Positions 10,456 through 18,849 of a stretch of 64,000 nt of DNA are shown piece by piece (the first letter of the stretch is position 1; each line of letters starts with the position of its first letter). The notes beneath the pieces are model-generated. The model did no database searches and was not told where the DNA came from. It saw only the letters and a list, made by a program, of their open reading frames with translations. Origin of the DNA: Romboutsia sp. CE17. GTDB lineage: Bacteria; Bacillota; Clostridia; Peptostreptococcales; Peptostreptococcaceae. The translations under genes were made by a program, and so were the position numbers. The stretch is taken from assembly GCF_012317385.1 (NCBI RefSeq), contig NZ_CP051144.1, forward strand, positions 2,728,001 to 2,792,000. The letters run 5' to 3'.

Positions 10456-10776
10456 TCACTCCTTATTGTCCATATGTTTTTTTAAATTACTTAAATCTCC
10501 GTACCAAGTTTCTATACTATGTTCTTCTTTTATTCCTATTTTTATCTTTTCTTTAATTTTATAGTCTATATCTTTAAAACTTATTCCAAGTCTTTTTGCT
10601 AAAAGGTATGTAATCATTATAATGTTAGCTAAAGTATCTTGTAACACTTCATCTACAGGTTTTACACCTTTAAATAGCAGATTAAATAAGTCACTTATAC
10701 TCATTAATATCTCATTTTTCATCCATTCTATTATTTTTACATTTTTAGTAATTTCAGAACCTTTATCAAATCTCAC
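10456..10776 (-). CDS. MazG-like family protein
   Basis: A 106-residue all-alpha protein beginning (by GTG at 10776) MRFDKGSEITKNVKIIEWMK. The GTG is preceded by a strong SD AAGGAGGG. The stretch around residues 40-70 (KPVDEVLQDTLANIIMITYLLAKRLG) resembles a small MazG-type nucleotide pyrophosphohydrolase fold, but the classic EExxE metal-binding pattern is not obvious, so catalytic activity is doubtful. It heads the block leading to the YybS-like and gdpP genes and follows the rpsR terminator. The name rests on my memory of clostridial annotation in this position. Confidence 0.7.
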   Translation of the reverse strand: MRFDKGSEITKNVKIIEWMKNEILMSISDLFNLLFKGVKPVDEVLQDTLANIIMITYLLAKRLGISFKDIDYKIKEKIKIGIKEEHSIETWYGDLSNLKKHMDNKE

Positions 10777-10847
10777 AAATTCCCCCTCCTTAATATATAA
10801 ACATTATACCATAATTTAAATGCATTAAGCAGATAAAATAGATAAAC

Positions 10848-10877
10848 AAAAAACGAGCCCTAAGGCTCGTTTTTTAA
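10848..10877 (-). terminator. Terminator after rpsR
   Basis: The perfect stem AACGAGCC / GGCTCGTT, with flanking A and T runs, lies directly after the rpsR stop on the minus strand. It is a classic intrinsic terminator ending the rpsF-ssb-rpsR operon. Confidence 0.9.
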
Positions 10878-10889
10878 TTAGACTAAATC

Positions 10890-11117
10890 TTAGTCTAAAG
10901 TATATGGTAAAAGTGCTATATTTCTAGCTCTCTTTATAGCAACTGTTAATTCTCTTTGATGCTTAGCACAAGTTCCAGAGATTCTTCTTGGTAATATTTT
11001 ACCTCTTTCAGTTACGTATTTTTGTAATCTTTGAGTGTTTTTGTAGTCTATTCTAGCGTCTTTAGAAGCACAGAATTGACAAACTCTTTTCTTTTTACGT
11101 CTTTTCTTGTTTATCAT
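10890..11117 (-). CDS. rpsR: 30S ribosomal protein S18
   Basis: A 75-residue S18 protein that pairs with S6 on the platform of the 30S subunit. The core [22 protein letters not shown] and the segment [20 protein letters not shown] are diagnostic. It is the cysteine-containing (C+) form, with CQFC near residue 13 and a downstream C..H, able to bind zinc. The SD AAAGGAGGGG is strong. It is the last gene of the conserved rpsF-ssb-rpsR operon. Confidence 0.98.
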   Translation of the reverse strand: MINKKRRKKKRVCQFCASKDARIDYKNTQRLQKYVTERGKILPRRISGTCAKHQRELTVAIKRARNIALLPYTLD

Positions 11118-11134
11118 ATTTTTCCCCTCCTTTT

Positions 11135-11584
11135 CTAAAATGGTATATCATCGTCATCTATAGCTTGGAATCCTTGTGGATCTAATCCTTGCGGTTCAAA
11201 GCTTGGTTCAAAAGTCGGTTCTGAACCTCTAGATGTTTCTGGATATGGACTATCCATTCTATTTCTATTGCTATCTAAAGCTTGTACATTACGAGCACTT
11301 ACTTTAGTAAAAGTTCTATTTTCTCCTGTTTGAGTTTTATATTGGTCAACCCTTATTGAACCTTGTATTGCAACTAATCTCCCTTTGGAAATATAGTTTG
11401 CACAGAATTCAGCTGGTTTTCCCATTACTTCAACAGGTATAAAGTCTGTTTCTTTTGTTCCATCTTTTTTAGTATAATCTCTATCGATGGCAACAGAAAA
11501 TGTAGCAACTGGTGTTCCTGTTCCTGGAATATATCTAAGTTCAGGATCTCTAGTTAGTCTACCGACTAATACAACATGGTTCAT
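11135..11584 (-). CDS. ssb: Single-stranded DNA-binding protein
   Basis: A 149-residue SSB that coats single-stranded DNA at forks and recruits repair proteins through its tail. The OB-fold begins [21 protein letters not shown] and includes the [23 protein letters not shown] core (residues about 40-70). After a Pro/Ser/Glu-rich linker (110-140) the C-terminal acidic tip DDDDIPF is intact. It lies between rpsF and rpsR, the usual Firmicutes operon. Confidence 0.98.
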   Translation of the reverse strand: MNHVVLVGRLTRDPELRYIPGTGTPVATFSVAIDRDYTKKDGTKETDFIPVEVMGKPAEFCANYISKGRLVAIQGSIRVDQYKTQTGENRTFTKVSARNVQALDSNRNRMDSPYPETSRGSEPTFEPSFEPQGLDPQGFQAIDDDDIPF

Positions 11585-11622
11585 AAAAACACCATCCTAA
11601 TTTATAATAAGACTTTTAGTTA

Positions 11623-11901
11623 TTAAGCAACAACTATCATGTGTCTTATTACGTTTTCGTTTATCTTTAAGTTTCTGTCTAATTCTTTAGGAACATCAAC
11701 AGCAGACTTAAAGTTAACTAATACATAATGACCTTCGTTGAACTTAGCTATTGGATAAGCTAATTTCTTAGTTCCCCAAACGTCAACGTTAACTACTTCA
11801 CCAGCAGTAGCAACTACTTCTTTAACCTTGTTCATAACAGCTTCTCTTGCTTCTTCATCAGCATTTGGCTTAACAACGTATACTAATTCGTAATTTTTCA
11901 C
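11623..11901 (-). CDS. rpsF: 30S ribosomal protein S6
   Basis: A 92-residue S6 protein that forms a heterodimer with S18 on 16S rRNA. The start MKNYELVYVVKPNADEEA and the central DVWGTKKLAYPIAKFNEGHYVL segment are diagnostic. Translation starts at GTG (11899-11901), seven bases after SD GGGAGGTG. It is the first gene of the rpsF-ssb-rpsR operon and follows a long untranslated leader (see the leader entry), a known place for S6:S18 autoregulation in bacteria. Confidence 0.97.
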   Translation of the reverse strand: MKNYELVYVVKPNADEEAREAVMNKVKEVVATAGEVVNVDVWGTKKLAYPIAKFNEGHYVLVNFKSAVDVPKELDRNLKINENVIRHMIVVA

Positions 11902-11907
11902 TATAAT

Positions 11908-11972
11908 TCACCTCCCTTTGGACTTAACGGCTCCGCCTTAACAGAGCAGAGAAATGAGAATAAATTCTCATA
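11908..11972 (-). promoter_or_regulatory. rpsF mRNA leader, possible S6:S18 autoregulatory structure
   Basis: The roughly 70-base leader on the minus strand starts with the hairpin ATGAGAAT-aa-ATTCTCAT (11954-11971). It then carries a GC-rich segment containing GGCGGAGCCG before the SD. A CCG-containing leader bound by the S6:S18 heterodimer is known upstream of rpsF in many bacteria. I see a compatible GCCG element but did not fold or align it. Confidence 0.35.
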
Positions 11973-11979
11973 CTTGCTT

Positions 11980-12008
11980 ATTTTATCATTAATTATTAAT
12001 ATTGTCAA
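11980..12008 (-). promoter_or_regulatory. Sigma-A promoter of rpsF-ssb-rpsR
   Basis: On the minus strand TTGACA (12003-12008) and TAAAAT (11980-11985) are 17 bases apart, about 80 bases before the rpsF start codon. This is the only good promoter in the 11902-12174 intergenic stretch. Confidence 0.8.
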
Positions 12009-12141
12009 TTTGAATTTATTCCTTATTATTATTTATTATTACATAATTTTTATTTATAATACGTATAGTTTTTCCATTTACTGATAATAATATTTGTATA
12101 TAGCCCCCATAACTTAAATATATTTCATCCCAATCTCCCCA

Positions 12142-12170
12142 AAAAAGGTGGTCTAAATGACCACCTTTTT
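12142..12170 (-). terminator. Terminator after the DUF951 gene
   Basis: The perfect stem AAAAAGGTGGTC / GACCACCTTTTT (12142-12153 and 12159-12170) has a 5-base loop and a T-run on either strand. It closes the transcript of the DUF951 gene. Confidence 0.9.
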
Positions 12171-12174
12171 TATA

Positions 12175-12360
12175 TTATTTATTTAAAAATTTCTTTATTC
12201 TTTTCTCTAAAGTTTCTCTATCAAGCATTATAAGACGTGAGCATTGAGTACACTTTATTTTTATATCCATTCCTACCCTTGTTATTTCAAATGCTTTACA
12301 TCCACAAGCATGTTGCTTTTTTAACTCCACTATATCCCCTACTTTTAAGTCTAATGGCAT
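12175..12360 (-). CDS. DUF951 family protein
   Basis: A 61-residue protein beginning MPLDLKVGDIVELKKQHACG. It has paired cysteines (HACGC near residues 17-21 and CTQC near 37-40), suggesting one bound zinc, and an SH3-like beta content. It fits the small DUF951 family found beside the mechanosensitive-channel/rpsF region in Firmicutes. It follows the DUF3343 gene by 12 bases and ends in a strong terminator. Function unknown; a nucleic-acid-binding role is only a guess from size and cysteines. Confidence 0.85.
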   Translation of the reverse strand: MPLDLKVGDIVELKKQHACGCKAFEITRVGMDIKIKCTQCSRLIMLDRETLEKRIKKFLNK

Positions 12361-12372
12361 TATACTTCCCTC

Positions 12373-12636
12373 CTAGCCTATTTGTTCTACACTTTTTTTA
12401 CCATCTGTCAATTTTTGTATTTTAAATATTCCTTTATAATCAACTTCACTTTCATTTATTATATTTTTTACTTTTTCTATATCTTCATATAAAAATCTAA
12501 TTGATATTCCACAACTTGCAGTTATTTCTCTTGGAGTTGGCAGAGTTGTGCATCTTATATTATTTTCATTAAGTATTTTTTCAGTTCTAATAGCATGATG
12601 AGTTGAATTAAATGATACTATATACATTTCGTTCAT
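12373..12636 (-). CDS. DUF3343 family protein (putative Se/S-carrier-like)
   Basis: An 87-residue protein starting MNEMYIVSFNSTHHAIRTEK. The pattern of a histidine-containing N-terminal strand, TLPTPREITASCGISIRF with a single conserved cysteine at the turn, and a C-terminal amphipathic helix fits DUF3343. This family is known to occur next to yedF, and the single reactive Cys led to the idea of a selenium or sulfur carrier. Here yedF is the next gene upstream, separated by a perfect 18-bp inverted repeat. Function is inferred only from context. Confidence 0.8.
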   Translation of the reverse strand: MNEMYIVSFNSTHHAIRTEKILNENNIRCTTLPTPREITASCGISIRFLYEDIEKVKNIINESEVDYKGIFKIQKLTDGKKSVEQIG

Positions 12637-12668
12637 TTTTAGTCCTCTTTCCTATATATTATTTTAAT

Positions 12669-12711
12669 ATCCAAAAGGCTACATATGTCTATTATATGTA
12701 GCCTTTTGGAT
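12669..12711. repeat. 18-bp inverted repeat between yedF and DUF3343 gene
   Basis: ATCCAAAAGGCTACATAT (12669-12686) is mirrored exactly at 12694-12711 around a 7-base loop. On the minus strand, in which both genes are read, no U-run follows, although the stem itself contains CCTTTTGG. It may act as terminator, attenuator or stabilising stem between yedF and the DUF3343 gene. Confidence 0.65.
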
Positions 12712-12720
12712 ATTTATATT

Positions 12721-13311
12721 TTATATTGATATTGTTTGTAACGAATTTTTCATTATTTCTACTATTGTATACATATTTGTTACAGTTCCAACTTGAAGTT
12801 CTTCCTTTAACCCATAATAGTCTAAGCAAGTCCCACAAGATAGTATTTCTACGCCTGCTTTTTCTAATATTTTTAAATTTTCTATAGTGGCTTCATTCTC
12901 CGTACTAAGTTTTACACCACCATTTACCAATATAATGTGTTTTGGGTAAGGCTTGCATTCTGTTAAAGTATATATAAATCCTTTTATAAGAACTCTCCCT
13001 AATTCATCATTTCCTTCTCCCATTTTATCAGATGATATAAATATACACTTGTCTTCTAAGGCAACATTTTCATTTTTTTCTATTATAACATTTTCTCCCT
13101 TTTTTATCTCTATCGAAATAAAATCTTTTTCATTTTTAATAATATTAGCTTCACAATTAAGTGAGTTAGCTAATTTTAGTACATTTTCTTTTGCTATTTC
13201 ATTATCTACAGTAGTTATAACTACTCCTTCTTCTATTTTATCTAATTCTTTTTTTGTGTTTATAACTGGCATAGGGCAGTTTAAGCCTCTTGCATCAACT
13301 TCAATTATCAT
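12721..13311 (-). CDS. yedF: Sulfurtransferase-like selenium-metabolism protein YedF
   Basis: A 196-residue two-domain protein. Residues 1-70 form a TusA-like domain with the signature DARGLNCPMPVINTKKEL and the conserved Cys12-Pro-x-Pro. The C-terminal part (about 90-195) resembles a DsrE-like domain with CGTCLDYYGL. This architecture is that of the YedF family associated with selenium traits. Neighbours support a chalcogen-handling group: the DUF3343 gene downstream and a class V cysteine-desulfurase-like gene at 15981-17123. No selD, selA or selB is in the window, so the selenium link is from family knowledge only. Confidence 0.88.
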   Translation of the reverse strand: MIIEVDARGLNCPMPVINTKKELDKIEEGVVITTVDNEIAKENVLKLANSLNCEANIIKNEKDFISIEIKKGENVIIEKNENVALEDKCIFISSDKMGEGNDELGRVLIKGFIYTLTECKPYPKHIILVNGGVKLSTENEATIENLKILEKAGVEILSCGTCLDYYGLKEELQVGTVTNMYTIVEIMKNSLQTISI

Positions 13312-13405
13312 AATTAAAACCCTTCCTCGTAAATTATTTAAATTAATTCTATCATATCTATTATTTTCTTTGTTATAGATTATTTCTATATATTGATAGA
13401 AATGT

Positions 13406-14425
13406 TTATTCTAATTTGAAAAGTTTTATACTATTATCCAGAAATACAGCTATATGAGTTTTACCTAAAGATTTTATATCGCTTATTTTACTGTCAAATT
13501 CTTCAATTTTATTTAACTTATCACTATAAATAACATTATCAGAATATAGTATAAATGTATTGTTTATCCCTTCTACATCAAACTTTTCTCCATTTGTTTT
13601 TATTTCTTTATATTTTTTATCTTTTATATACCCTAATTTGCCTGTGGAATCTGTTATAAAAATAGTATCTTCGCTACCCTTTTCAAAGGAGCTTATATTA
13701 CCTAAATTTATTGTTTTTATTGATTTTAAATTTTGGTCTAAAATTTCTACACTATTTTCTAATACAACATATACATCATTATCGATAATTAATAAGTCTA
13801 AAACAATATCGTTAAATGTTGTTTCATCTTTTAAATTTCCATTTTCATCGTATATAACTATTTTATTTTCAATTTTATCTGTAATACTAACATAAGATAC
13901 TAATATGTATTGATCTAGTCTATTTATATTAGTTACATTTCCATCTATCTCAATTTTATTATTTAATTCACCATCATTGTTAAAAATTTTTAAGATTTCA
14001 TTAGTATCACTTTCGGATACACTTACAAAAACATATTCATTTATACTTTTATATAAAAATGTTTCTTGTGAAACATTCATAGAAAACTTTACTTTTCCAC
14101 TCTCATCTATACTATAGCACCTATTATTATCCTTGTTAATTATATCTATATAGTTATCTATATTGATACTAGAATTTTCTATATTTATATCTTGACTGTA
14201 TTCTTCTTCACCATTTTCATTTAAAATAATTAATTTATTTCCATCTAATACACAAAGTTTATCTTTATATATTATACCTCTCACTTTATCTACAGTATCT
14301 ATTGAATTTACTTCTTTTACATTTTCAGCGCTTACATTTAAGTTTTTCAAAATATTTATCTTACTCGGATTTATAGATATTAATAATAATAAAGCTATTA
14401 TTATTAATATAGTCATTTTTTTCAT
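13406..14425 (-). CDS. Secreted beta-propeller-like protein of unknown function
   Basis: A 339-residue protein with an N-terminal signal or membrane-anchor segment (MTILIIIALLLLISI) and no lipobox cysteine. I start at the ATG at 14425, six bases after GGAGGTG; the upstream in-frame GTG is part of that SD. The remainder is made of repeated beta-rich units of about 40-45 residues with patterns such as KLIILNENGE, KIVIYDENGN and VEILDQNLKSI, each a strand-strand-Asp/Asn-Gly turn. This looks like a WD40/PQQ-style propeller and resembles DUF5711-type proteins. No catalytic motif is visible. It stands alone between yedF and the XRE-TPR regulator. Function unknown. Confidence 0.75.
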   Translation of the reverse strand: MKKMTILIIIALLLLISINPSKINILKNLNVSAENVKEVNSIDTVDKVRGIIYKDKLCVLDGNKLIILNENGEEEYSQDINIENSSINIDNYIDIINKDNNRCYSIDESGKVKFSMNVSQETFLYKSINEYVFVSVSESDTNEILKIFNNDGELNNKIEIDGNVTNINRLDQYILVSYVSITDKIENKIVIYDENGNLKDETTFNDIVLDLLIIDNDVYVVLENSVEILDQNLKSIKTINLGNISSFEKGSEDTIFITDSTGKLGYIKDKKYKEIKTNGEKFDVEGINNTFILYSDNVIYSDKLNKIEEFDSKISDIKSLGKTHIAVFLDNSIKLFKLE

Positions 14426-14470
14426 ACACATCACCTCCCTAACACATATGTTATTTATTCTATAAAAGAA

Positions 14471-14499
14471 AAAAGACTCCTTTTTTCAAAGAGTCTTTT
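14471..14499 (-). terminator. Terminator after the XRE-TPR regulator
   Basis: AAAAGACTC (14471-14479) pairs with GAGTCTTTT (14491-14499), followed by a T-run on the minus strand. The stop codon of the regulator (14499-14501) touches the stem, so the terminator begins at the very end of the gene. Confidence 0.85.
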
Positions 14500-15791
14500 T
14501 AAATTATTTCTAAGTTTTTATATACAAATACACCTTTTTGGTAGTATTCTAATTCTTTTTCTTTTGATATATTTGAGTATAATTGACCTAGCTCTATGTA
14601 TAAATTTGCAAGTAGCTTATAATCTTCTATATTAGAAACTATTTCTATACATTTAGTTAAGTATTCTATTGCTAATTCAATTTCATTTTCTTTTTTATAA
14701 ATATCAGCATAAAACTTTAAAGATTTATATTCACTTAATTTATTTTTATTTTTTATAGATGATGCTAGTGTTAATTTACAATATTTTCTAGCTAAATTAT
14801 ATTCATCATCATCAATATATGATTGTATCATTTTAAATAAGCCTTCTAACATATATTGATCTTCATCATTTTTCTTTATGTCATATGCTTTTTGAGAATA
14901 CTCAAGTACTTTTTCAGTATCTCCCATATTTGAATATACATCACTTATTATTAAATATATATTAGCTAACTTATTTTTATCTTCTTCTTTCTCAATAAGT
15001 TCCAGGGCTCTTCTAAAGTATTCTTTAGATTCTTCATATTGACCTATGCTAAATAAACTTTTAGCTTTTAGAACCATTATCTCAGCTTCTTCTTTTATAG
15101 AGTTATTTTTTTCTAATTCATTTATCTTAGCTATATAATCTAAAGCTTTTTGAGGCTGATCTAACTTCATATAACAACTTGCCATCTTACTATAAAAGTC
15201 TTTATATAGATTTATATCTTCTTCCTTTATTTCATCTAATATTTCCTCTGCAAAATTAAAATGACTTATTGCTCCTTTATAGAAATTTTCTTTAATATAA
15301 ATTTCCCCTATATATGAGTAACATTTAAATATATTTTTTCTATCATTATTTCTTATAAAGAAAAATAAAGCTTTTTCAAAGCTACTTATGGCTAAATCAT
15401 AATCTTCTCTTCTTAGATGAATTTTTGCTGATAAGAAATTGCACTTTCCATAATTATCCGTTAAATTATATTCTTTGCAAATTTCTAAAGCCTTAGTTAT
15501 CTGATCTTGTGCATTTTCTAGTTGATTAGTTTTGATATAGATTTCGCTTTGTAATATTAAATTATCAGTTATTTTTCTAGATTGCATCTCTTTTGTTTCT
15601 AATAAATAGTCTATACTAACATCTAATCTTTTCGCTAAGTAATCTAATAATTCATGACTAGTATGAGATTTATCCCTTTCTATATGGCTTATTTGTGCAG
15701 CAGTAATTCTATCCCCTGCTAATTCTTTTAAAGTCATATTTTTTTCTTTTCTTAACTTTTTTATTTTCTCGCCCAGACTTAATATATTCAT
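14499..15791 (-). CDS. XRE-family HTH regulator with TPR repeats
   Basis: A 430-residue protein. Residues 7-62 are an XRE/Cro helix-turn-helix (LGEKIKKLRKEKNMTLKELA ... ITAAQISHIERDKSHTS). Residues about 75-425 are a run of eight or so TPR units with A/Y/A-type spacing. This layout is that of RRNPP-like or MalT-like peptide/ligand-sensing regulators, but no peptide gene is evident next to it. The start ATG follows SD AAGGGGGGAA. Divergent targets are absent, since the neighbours are all on the same strand. Target and ligand unknown. Confidence 0.88.
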   Translation of the reverse strand: MNILSLGEKIKKLRKEKNMTLKELAGDRITAAQISHIERDKSHTSHELLDYLAKRLDVSIDYLLETKEMQSRKITDNLILQSEIYIKTNQLENAQDQITKALEICKEYNLTDNYGKCNFLSAKIHLRREDYDLAISSFEKALFFFIRNNDRKNIFKCYSYIGEIYIKENFYKGAISHFNFAEEILDEIKEEDINLYKDFYSKMASCYMKLDQPQKALDYIAKINELEKNNSIKEEAEIMVLKAKSLFSIGQYEESKEYFRRALELIEKEEDKNKLANIYLIISDVYSNMGDTEKVLEYSQKAYDIKKNDEDQYMLEGLFKMIQSYIDDDEYNLARKYCKLTLASSIKNKNKLSEYKSLKFYADIYKKENEIELAIEYLTKCIEIVSNIEDYKLLANLYIELGQLYSNISKEKELEYYQKGVFVYKNLEII

Positions 15792-15940
15792 ACTTATTCC
15801 CCCCTTACTTCGTTTAACCCGTTGTATATATTATAATATAATTATAACTTATGTTTATCTTAAAAACACTATTTAAAATTACAATATTTTCCTAAATTTT
15901 ATAATTTTCACATTTATACATCTTTTTTATTACATAAAAT

Positions 15941-15974
15941 AAGGAAGTGTTTTAAATTTTTCAAACACTTCCTT
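15941..15974 (-). terminator. Terminator after the class V aminotransferase gene
   Basis: AAGGAAGTGTTT (15941-15952) pairs with AAACACTTCCTT (15963-15974) around a 10-base loop. It lies 7 bases after the stop at 15981. The stretch 15792-15940 is otherwise AT-rich and holds only the upstream region of the regulator. Confidence 0.8.
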
Positions 15975-15980
15975 TGGTTA

Positions 15981-17123
15981 TTAATTATTTATTGAAATTT
16001 CTTTCAATGCTTCTATTGTTTTATCTATATCATCCTTTGTAGTAAAATAACCTAAACTAAATCTTACTACCCCTTGTTCTAAAGTTCCTAAAGTTTTATG
16101 AGCTAGTGGTGAGCAATGAATCCCTGATCTTGTTGCAATATCATACTCACTGTCTAATAAGTATGTTACTTCTCCAGAATCCATGTTTCCTATATTTAGT
16201 GCTATTACAGCAGCTTTTTCTTCTATGTTTTTAGTTCCATATATTATTATATTAGGTACTTCGCTTAACCTATCTATCATATATTTGCATAATTCTTCTT
16301 CATATTTTCTTATATTATCTATACCTTCTTCTAATATGAATTTTATACCTGCATTTAATCCTGCAATACCAGGAGTATTATTAGTACCAGATTCATATCT
16401 ATCTGGAACTAAGTCTGGTTGAAATAATTCTTCAGACCTACTTCCTGTTCCACCTTCTTTTAATATTTGTATGCTTAATCCTTCTCTTATATATAAAATT
16501 CCCGTGCCTTGTGGTCCAAATAAGCATTTATGTCCAGGAGCTGCTAGCATATCTATATTCATAGATTTTACATCTATTTGATATACCCCTGCTGTTTGCG
16601 ATGCATCTACTAAGTATAAAATATTATGTTTTTTAGCAATTTCACCAACTCTTTTTATGTCAATTAATGTTCCACATACATTAGATGCATGAGTTGTTAC
16701 AATTAACTTAGTGTTTGGTCTTATTGCATTTTCTAAATCTTTATAATTTAAAAATCCATCTTTATCACAATTTACTATAGTGTTTTCTATGCCATATTCT
16801 TCTAAAGCCTTTATTGGTCTTATTACAGAATTATGCTCCATACTAGTAGTTATTATATGATCTCCACTAGATACACTACCTTTTATAGCTAGATTTAAAG
16901 AATCTGTGGCATTACTTGTAAATACTATATTCATTGGATTATCTATATTAAATAACTTTGATATATTTTCTCTAGTATCGTATATTTCTCTAGCAGCTCT
17001 CATTGCCAACTTATGTCCTGCTCTTCCAGGATTTGCACAATAATTTTTCATGCAATCTAATACCGCCTCATATACTGATTCTGGCTTAGGATATGTTGTT
17101 GCTGCATTGTCTAAATAAATCAT
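15981..17123 (-). CDS. Cysteine desulfurase-like class V aminotransferase
   Basis: A 380-residue PLP enzyme of the NifS/IscS/SufS superfamily. The N-terminus MIYLDNAATTYPKP and the TSMEHNS segment are family hallmarks. The PLP lysine is in AAPGHKCLFGPQGTG (about residue 204), and the reactive cysteine is probably in RSGIHCSPLAHKTLG near residue 345. It fits the subfamily found in Firmicutes near selenium genes more than the iscS-iscU type, and no iscU or sufU follows. It would take sulfur (or selenium) from cysteine. It lies 23 bases after parB and may be cotranscribed with parA-parB. Confidence 0.9.
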   Translation of the reverse strand: MIYLDNAATTYPKPESVYEAVLDCMKNYCANPGRAGHKLAMRAAREIYDTRENISKLFNIDNPMNIVFTSNATDSLNLAIKGSVSSGDHIITTSMEHNSVIRPIKALEEYGIENTIVNCDKDGFLNYKDLENAIRPNTKLIVTTHASNVCGTLIDIKRVGEIAKKHNILYLVDASQTAGVYQIDVKSMNIDMLAAPGHKCLFGPQGTGILYIREGLSIQILKEGGTGSRSEELFQPDLVPDRYESGTNNTPGIAGLNAGIKFILEEGIDNIRKYEEELCKYMIDRLSEVPNIIIYGTKNIEEKAAVIALNIGNMDSGEVTYLLDSEYDIATRSGIHCSPLAHKTLGTLEQGVVRFSLGYFTTKDDIDKTIEALKEISINN

Positions 17124-17146
17124 ATTTAATTTCCTTTCCTTAAGTG

Positions 17147-18019
17147 TTACATATCTTCAAGTAACATAGATATTATATTATTTAACTCATCATCATTATA
17201 ATATTCGATTTCTATTTTACCTTTTTTCTTGCCTTGAGATATATTTACCTTCGTTCCAAATACATTTCTTAGTCTTTCTTCCACATCAACAATAAATATA
17301 TCTTTTTCTTTTTTACTAGGAATATTTACTTCTTGTTGCTCACTTATTTTTTTAGCTAGATTTTCAGTAGCCCTTACAGATAATCCTTCTTCTGCAATTT
17401 TATTTGCAATTTCTAACTGTTTATCTAAATCGGTAATTCTAAGTAAAGCTTTACCATGGCCAGCTGTTATTTCACCATACTCTATCATATTTAAAACTTC
17501 TTTTCTTAGATTTAATAATCTTATAGTATTCGTTATATGCGGTCTACTTTTTCCTACTGCCTCAGATATCTCTTCTTGAGTAACATGATGATTATTAATC
17601 AAACTTCTGTATGCTAATGCTTCTTCTACTGGATTTAAGTCTTCTCTCTGTAGATTTTCAATAAGAGCTATTTCCATTATATCTCTTACTGGTAAATCCT
17701 TTATTACAGCTGGTATAGAGTCTTTTTTAGCCATTCTACTAGCTCTATATCTCCTTTCACCAGCAATTATCATATATTTTCCATTTTCATCAGGCTTTAC
17801 AACTATAGGTTGTAAAACACCATATGATTTTATAGAATCTGATAGTATTTTTATCTTTTCTTCATCAAACCTTTTTCTTGGTTGCTCATCATTTGGATAT
17901 ACCTTATCTATATTTAAATCAACTATTTCTTTCTTATCAAAATTTGTTTCTAATTCAGGTATCAATGCACTAAGTCCTTTCCCTAATCTGTTGCTTCTTT
18001 TAGATGCTCTTTTCTCCAT
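17147..18019 (-). CDS. parB: Chromosome-partitioning protein ParB (Spo0J)
   Basis: A 290-residue CTP-dependent DNA clamp that loads at parS and recruits SMC. The N-terminal domain shows the CTP-binding GERRYRAS motif (about residue 87), followed by ENLQREDLNPVEEALAY. The helix-turn-helix is VTQEEISEAVGKSRPHITNTIRLL (about 150-173), and the C-terminal dimer domain ends VEERLRNVFGTKVNISQGKKKG. The SD GAGGAGGA lies in the end of parA, one base apart. No canonical parS was found inside this gene, unlike in B. subtilis. Confidence 0.95.
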   Translation of the reverse strand: MEKRASKRSNRLGKGLSALIPELETNFDKKEIVDLNIDKVYPNDEQPRKRFDEEKIKILSDSIKSYGVLQPIVVKPDENGKYMIIAGERRYRASRMAKKDSIPAVIKDLPVRDIMEIALIENLQREDLNPVEEALAYRSLINNHHVTQEEISEAVGKSRPHITNTIRLLNLRKEVLNMIEYGEITAGHGKALLRITDLDKQLEIANKIAEEGLSVRATENLAKKISEQQEVNIPSKKEKDIFIVDVEERLRNVFGTKVNISQGKKKGKIEIEYYNDDELNNIISMLLEDM

Positions 18020-18020
18020 A

Positions 18021-18794
18021 TTATATTATATCCTCCTCTAAATCTATAAACTCTTCAGCTAGTTCTAAATAGGCAACTGCACCCTTACATTTAGTATCAT
18101 AATAAATAACTGGCATTCCATGACTTGGTGCTTCTGCTAATCTAACATTCCTTGGTATAAGCGTTGTATATACACTTCCTTTAAAGTATTTTTTTACTTC
18201 TTCAACAACTTGAATCGATAAATTAGCTCTTCCATCAAACATACTTAATACTACTCCCTGAATGCTTATATCTGGATTAAGTCTTGTTCTTACTAATTTT
18301 ATAGTTTCCATCAACTGACTAACTCCTTCTAAGGCATAATACTCACATTGTATTGGTACTAAAACACTATCAACTGATGTTAAACAGTTTATAGTAAGCA
18401 TTCCTAGGGAAGGTGGGCAGTCAATAAATATATACTCATATTCCTCGGCTACCTCTTTTATTGCATTTTTTAATATATACTCTCTGTCATCCATAGCTGC
18501 AATTTCAATTTCTGCGCCAGCAAGATCTGTAGCTGAAGCTACTATGTCTATATTTTCAAATTCAGTATGTATAATAGCATCCTTCATACTAATACCATCT
18601 AACATTACTTCATATATGGTATTTTCAACTTCATTTTTTTCTATCCCATATCCACTAGTTGTATTTCCTTGGGGATCCAAATCTAATACCAGAACTTTTT
18701 TCCCCATTTTACCTAAACTAGCACTTAAGTTTACATTTGTTGTAGTTTTCCCAACTCCACCTTTTTGATTAAATACTGCAATTATTTTGCCCAT
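18021..18794 (-). CDS. parA: Chromosome-partitioning ATPase ParA (Soj)
   Basis: A 257-residue ParA/MinD-type ATPase. The deviant Walker A KGGVGKTT is at residues 11-18 with the signature Lys11, the switch I region is DLDPQGNTTSGYG, and Walker B is YIFIDCPPSLGML (about 115-128). Bound to ATP it coats DNA and interacts with DnaA to regulate initiation; ParB stimulates its hydrolysis. It forms a tight pair with parB. The noc terminator lies immediately upstream, so parA probably needs its own promoter or readthrough. Confidence 0.96.
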   Translation of the reverse strand: MGKIIAVFNQKGGVGKTTTNVNLSASLGKMGKKVLVLDLDPQGNTTSGYGIEKNEVENTIYEVMLDGISMKDAIIHTEFENIDIVASATDLAGAEIEIAAMDDREYILKNAIKEVAEEYEYIFIDCPPSLGMLTINCLTSVDSVLVPIQCEYYALEGVSQLMETIKLVRTRLNPDISIQGVVLSMFDGRANLSIQVVEEVKKYFKGSVYTTLIPRNVRLAEAPSHGMPVIYYDTKCKGAVAYLELAEEFIDLEEDII

Positions 18795-18822
18795 GAGTTT
18801 TCCCCCTCTAACACTTTTAAAA

Positions 18823-18849
18823 AAAGATTACTGCTAAGCAGTAATCTTT
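18823..18849 (-). terminator. Terminator after noc
   Basis: The stem AAAGATTACTGC (18823-18834) / GCAGTAATCTTT (18838-18849) is followed by a T-run on the minus strand. The noc stop codon (18848-18850) lies within the 5' arm. Confidence 0.85.
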
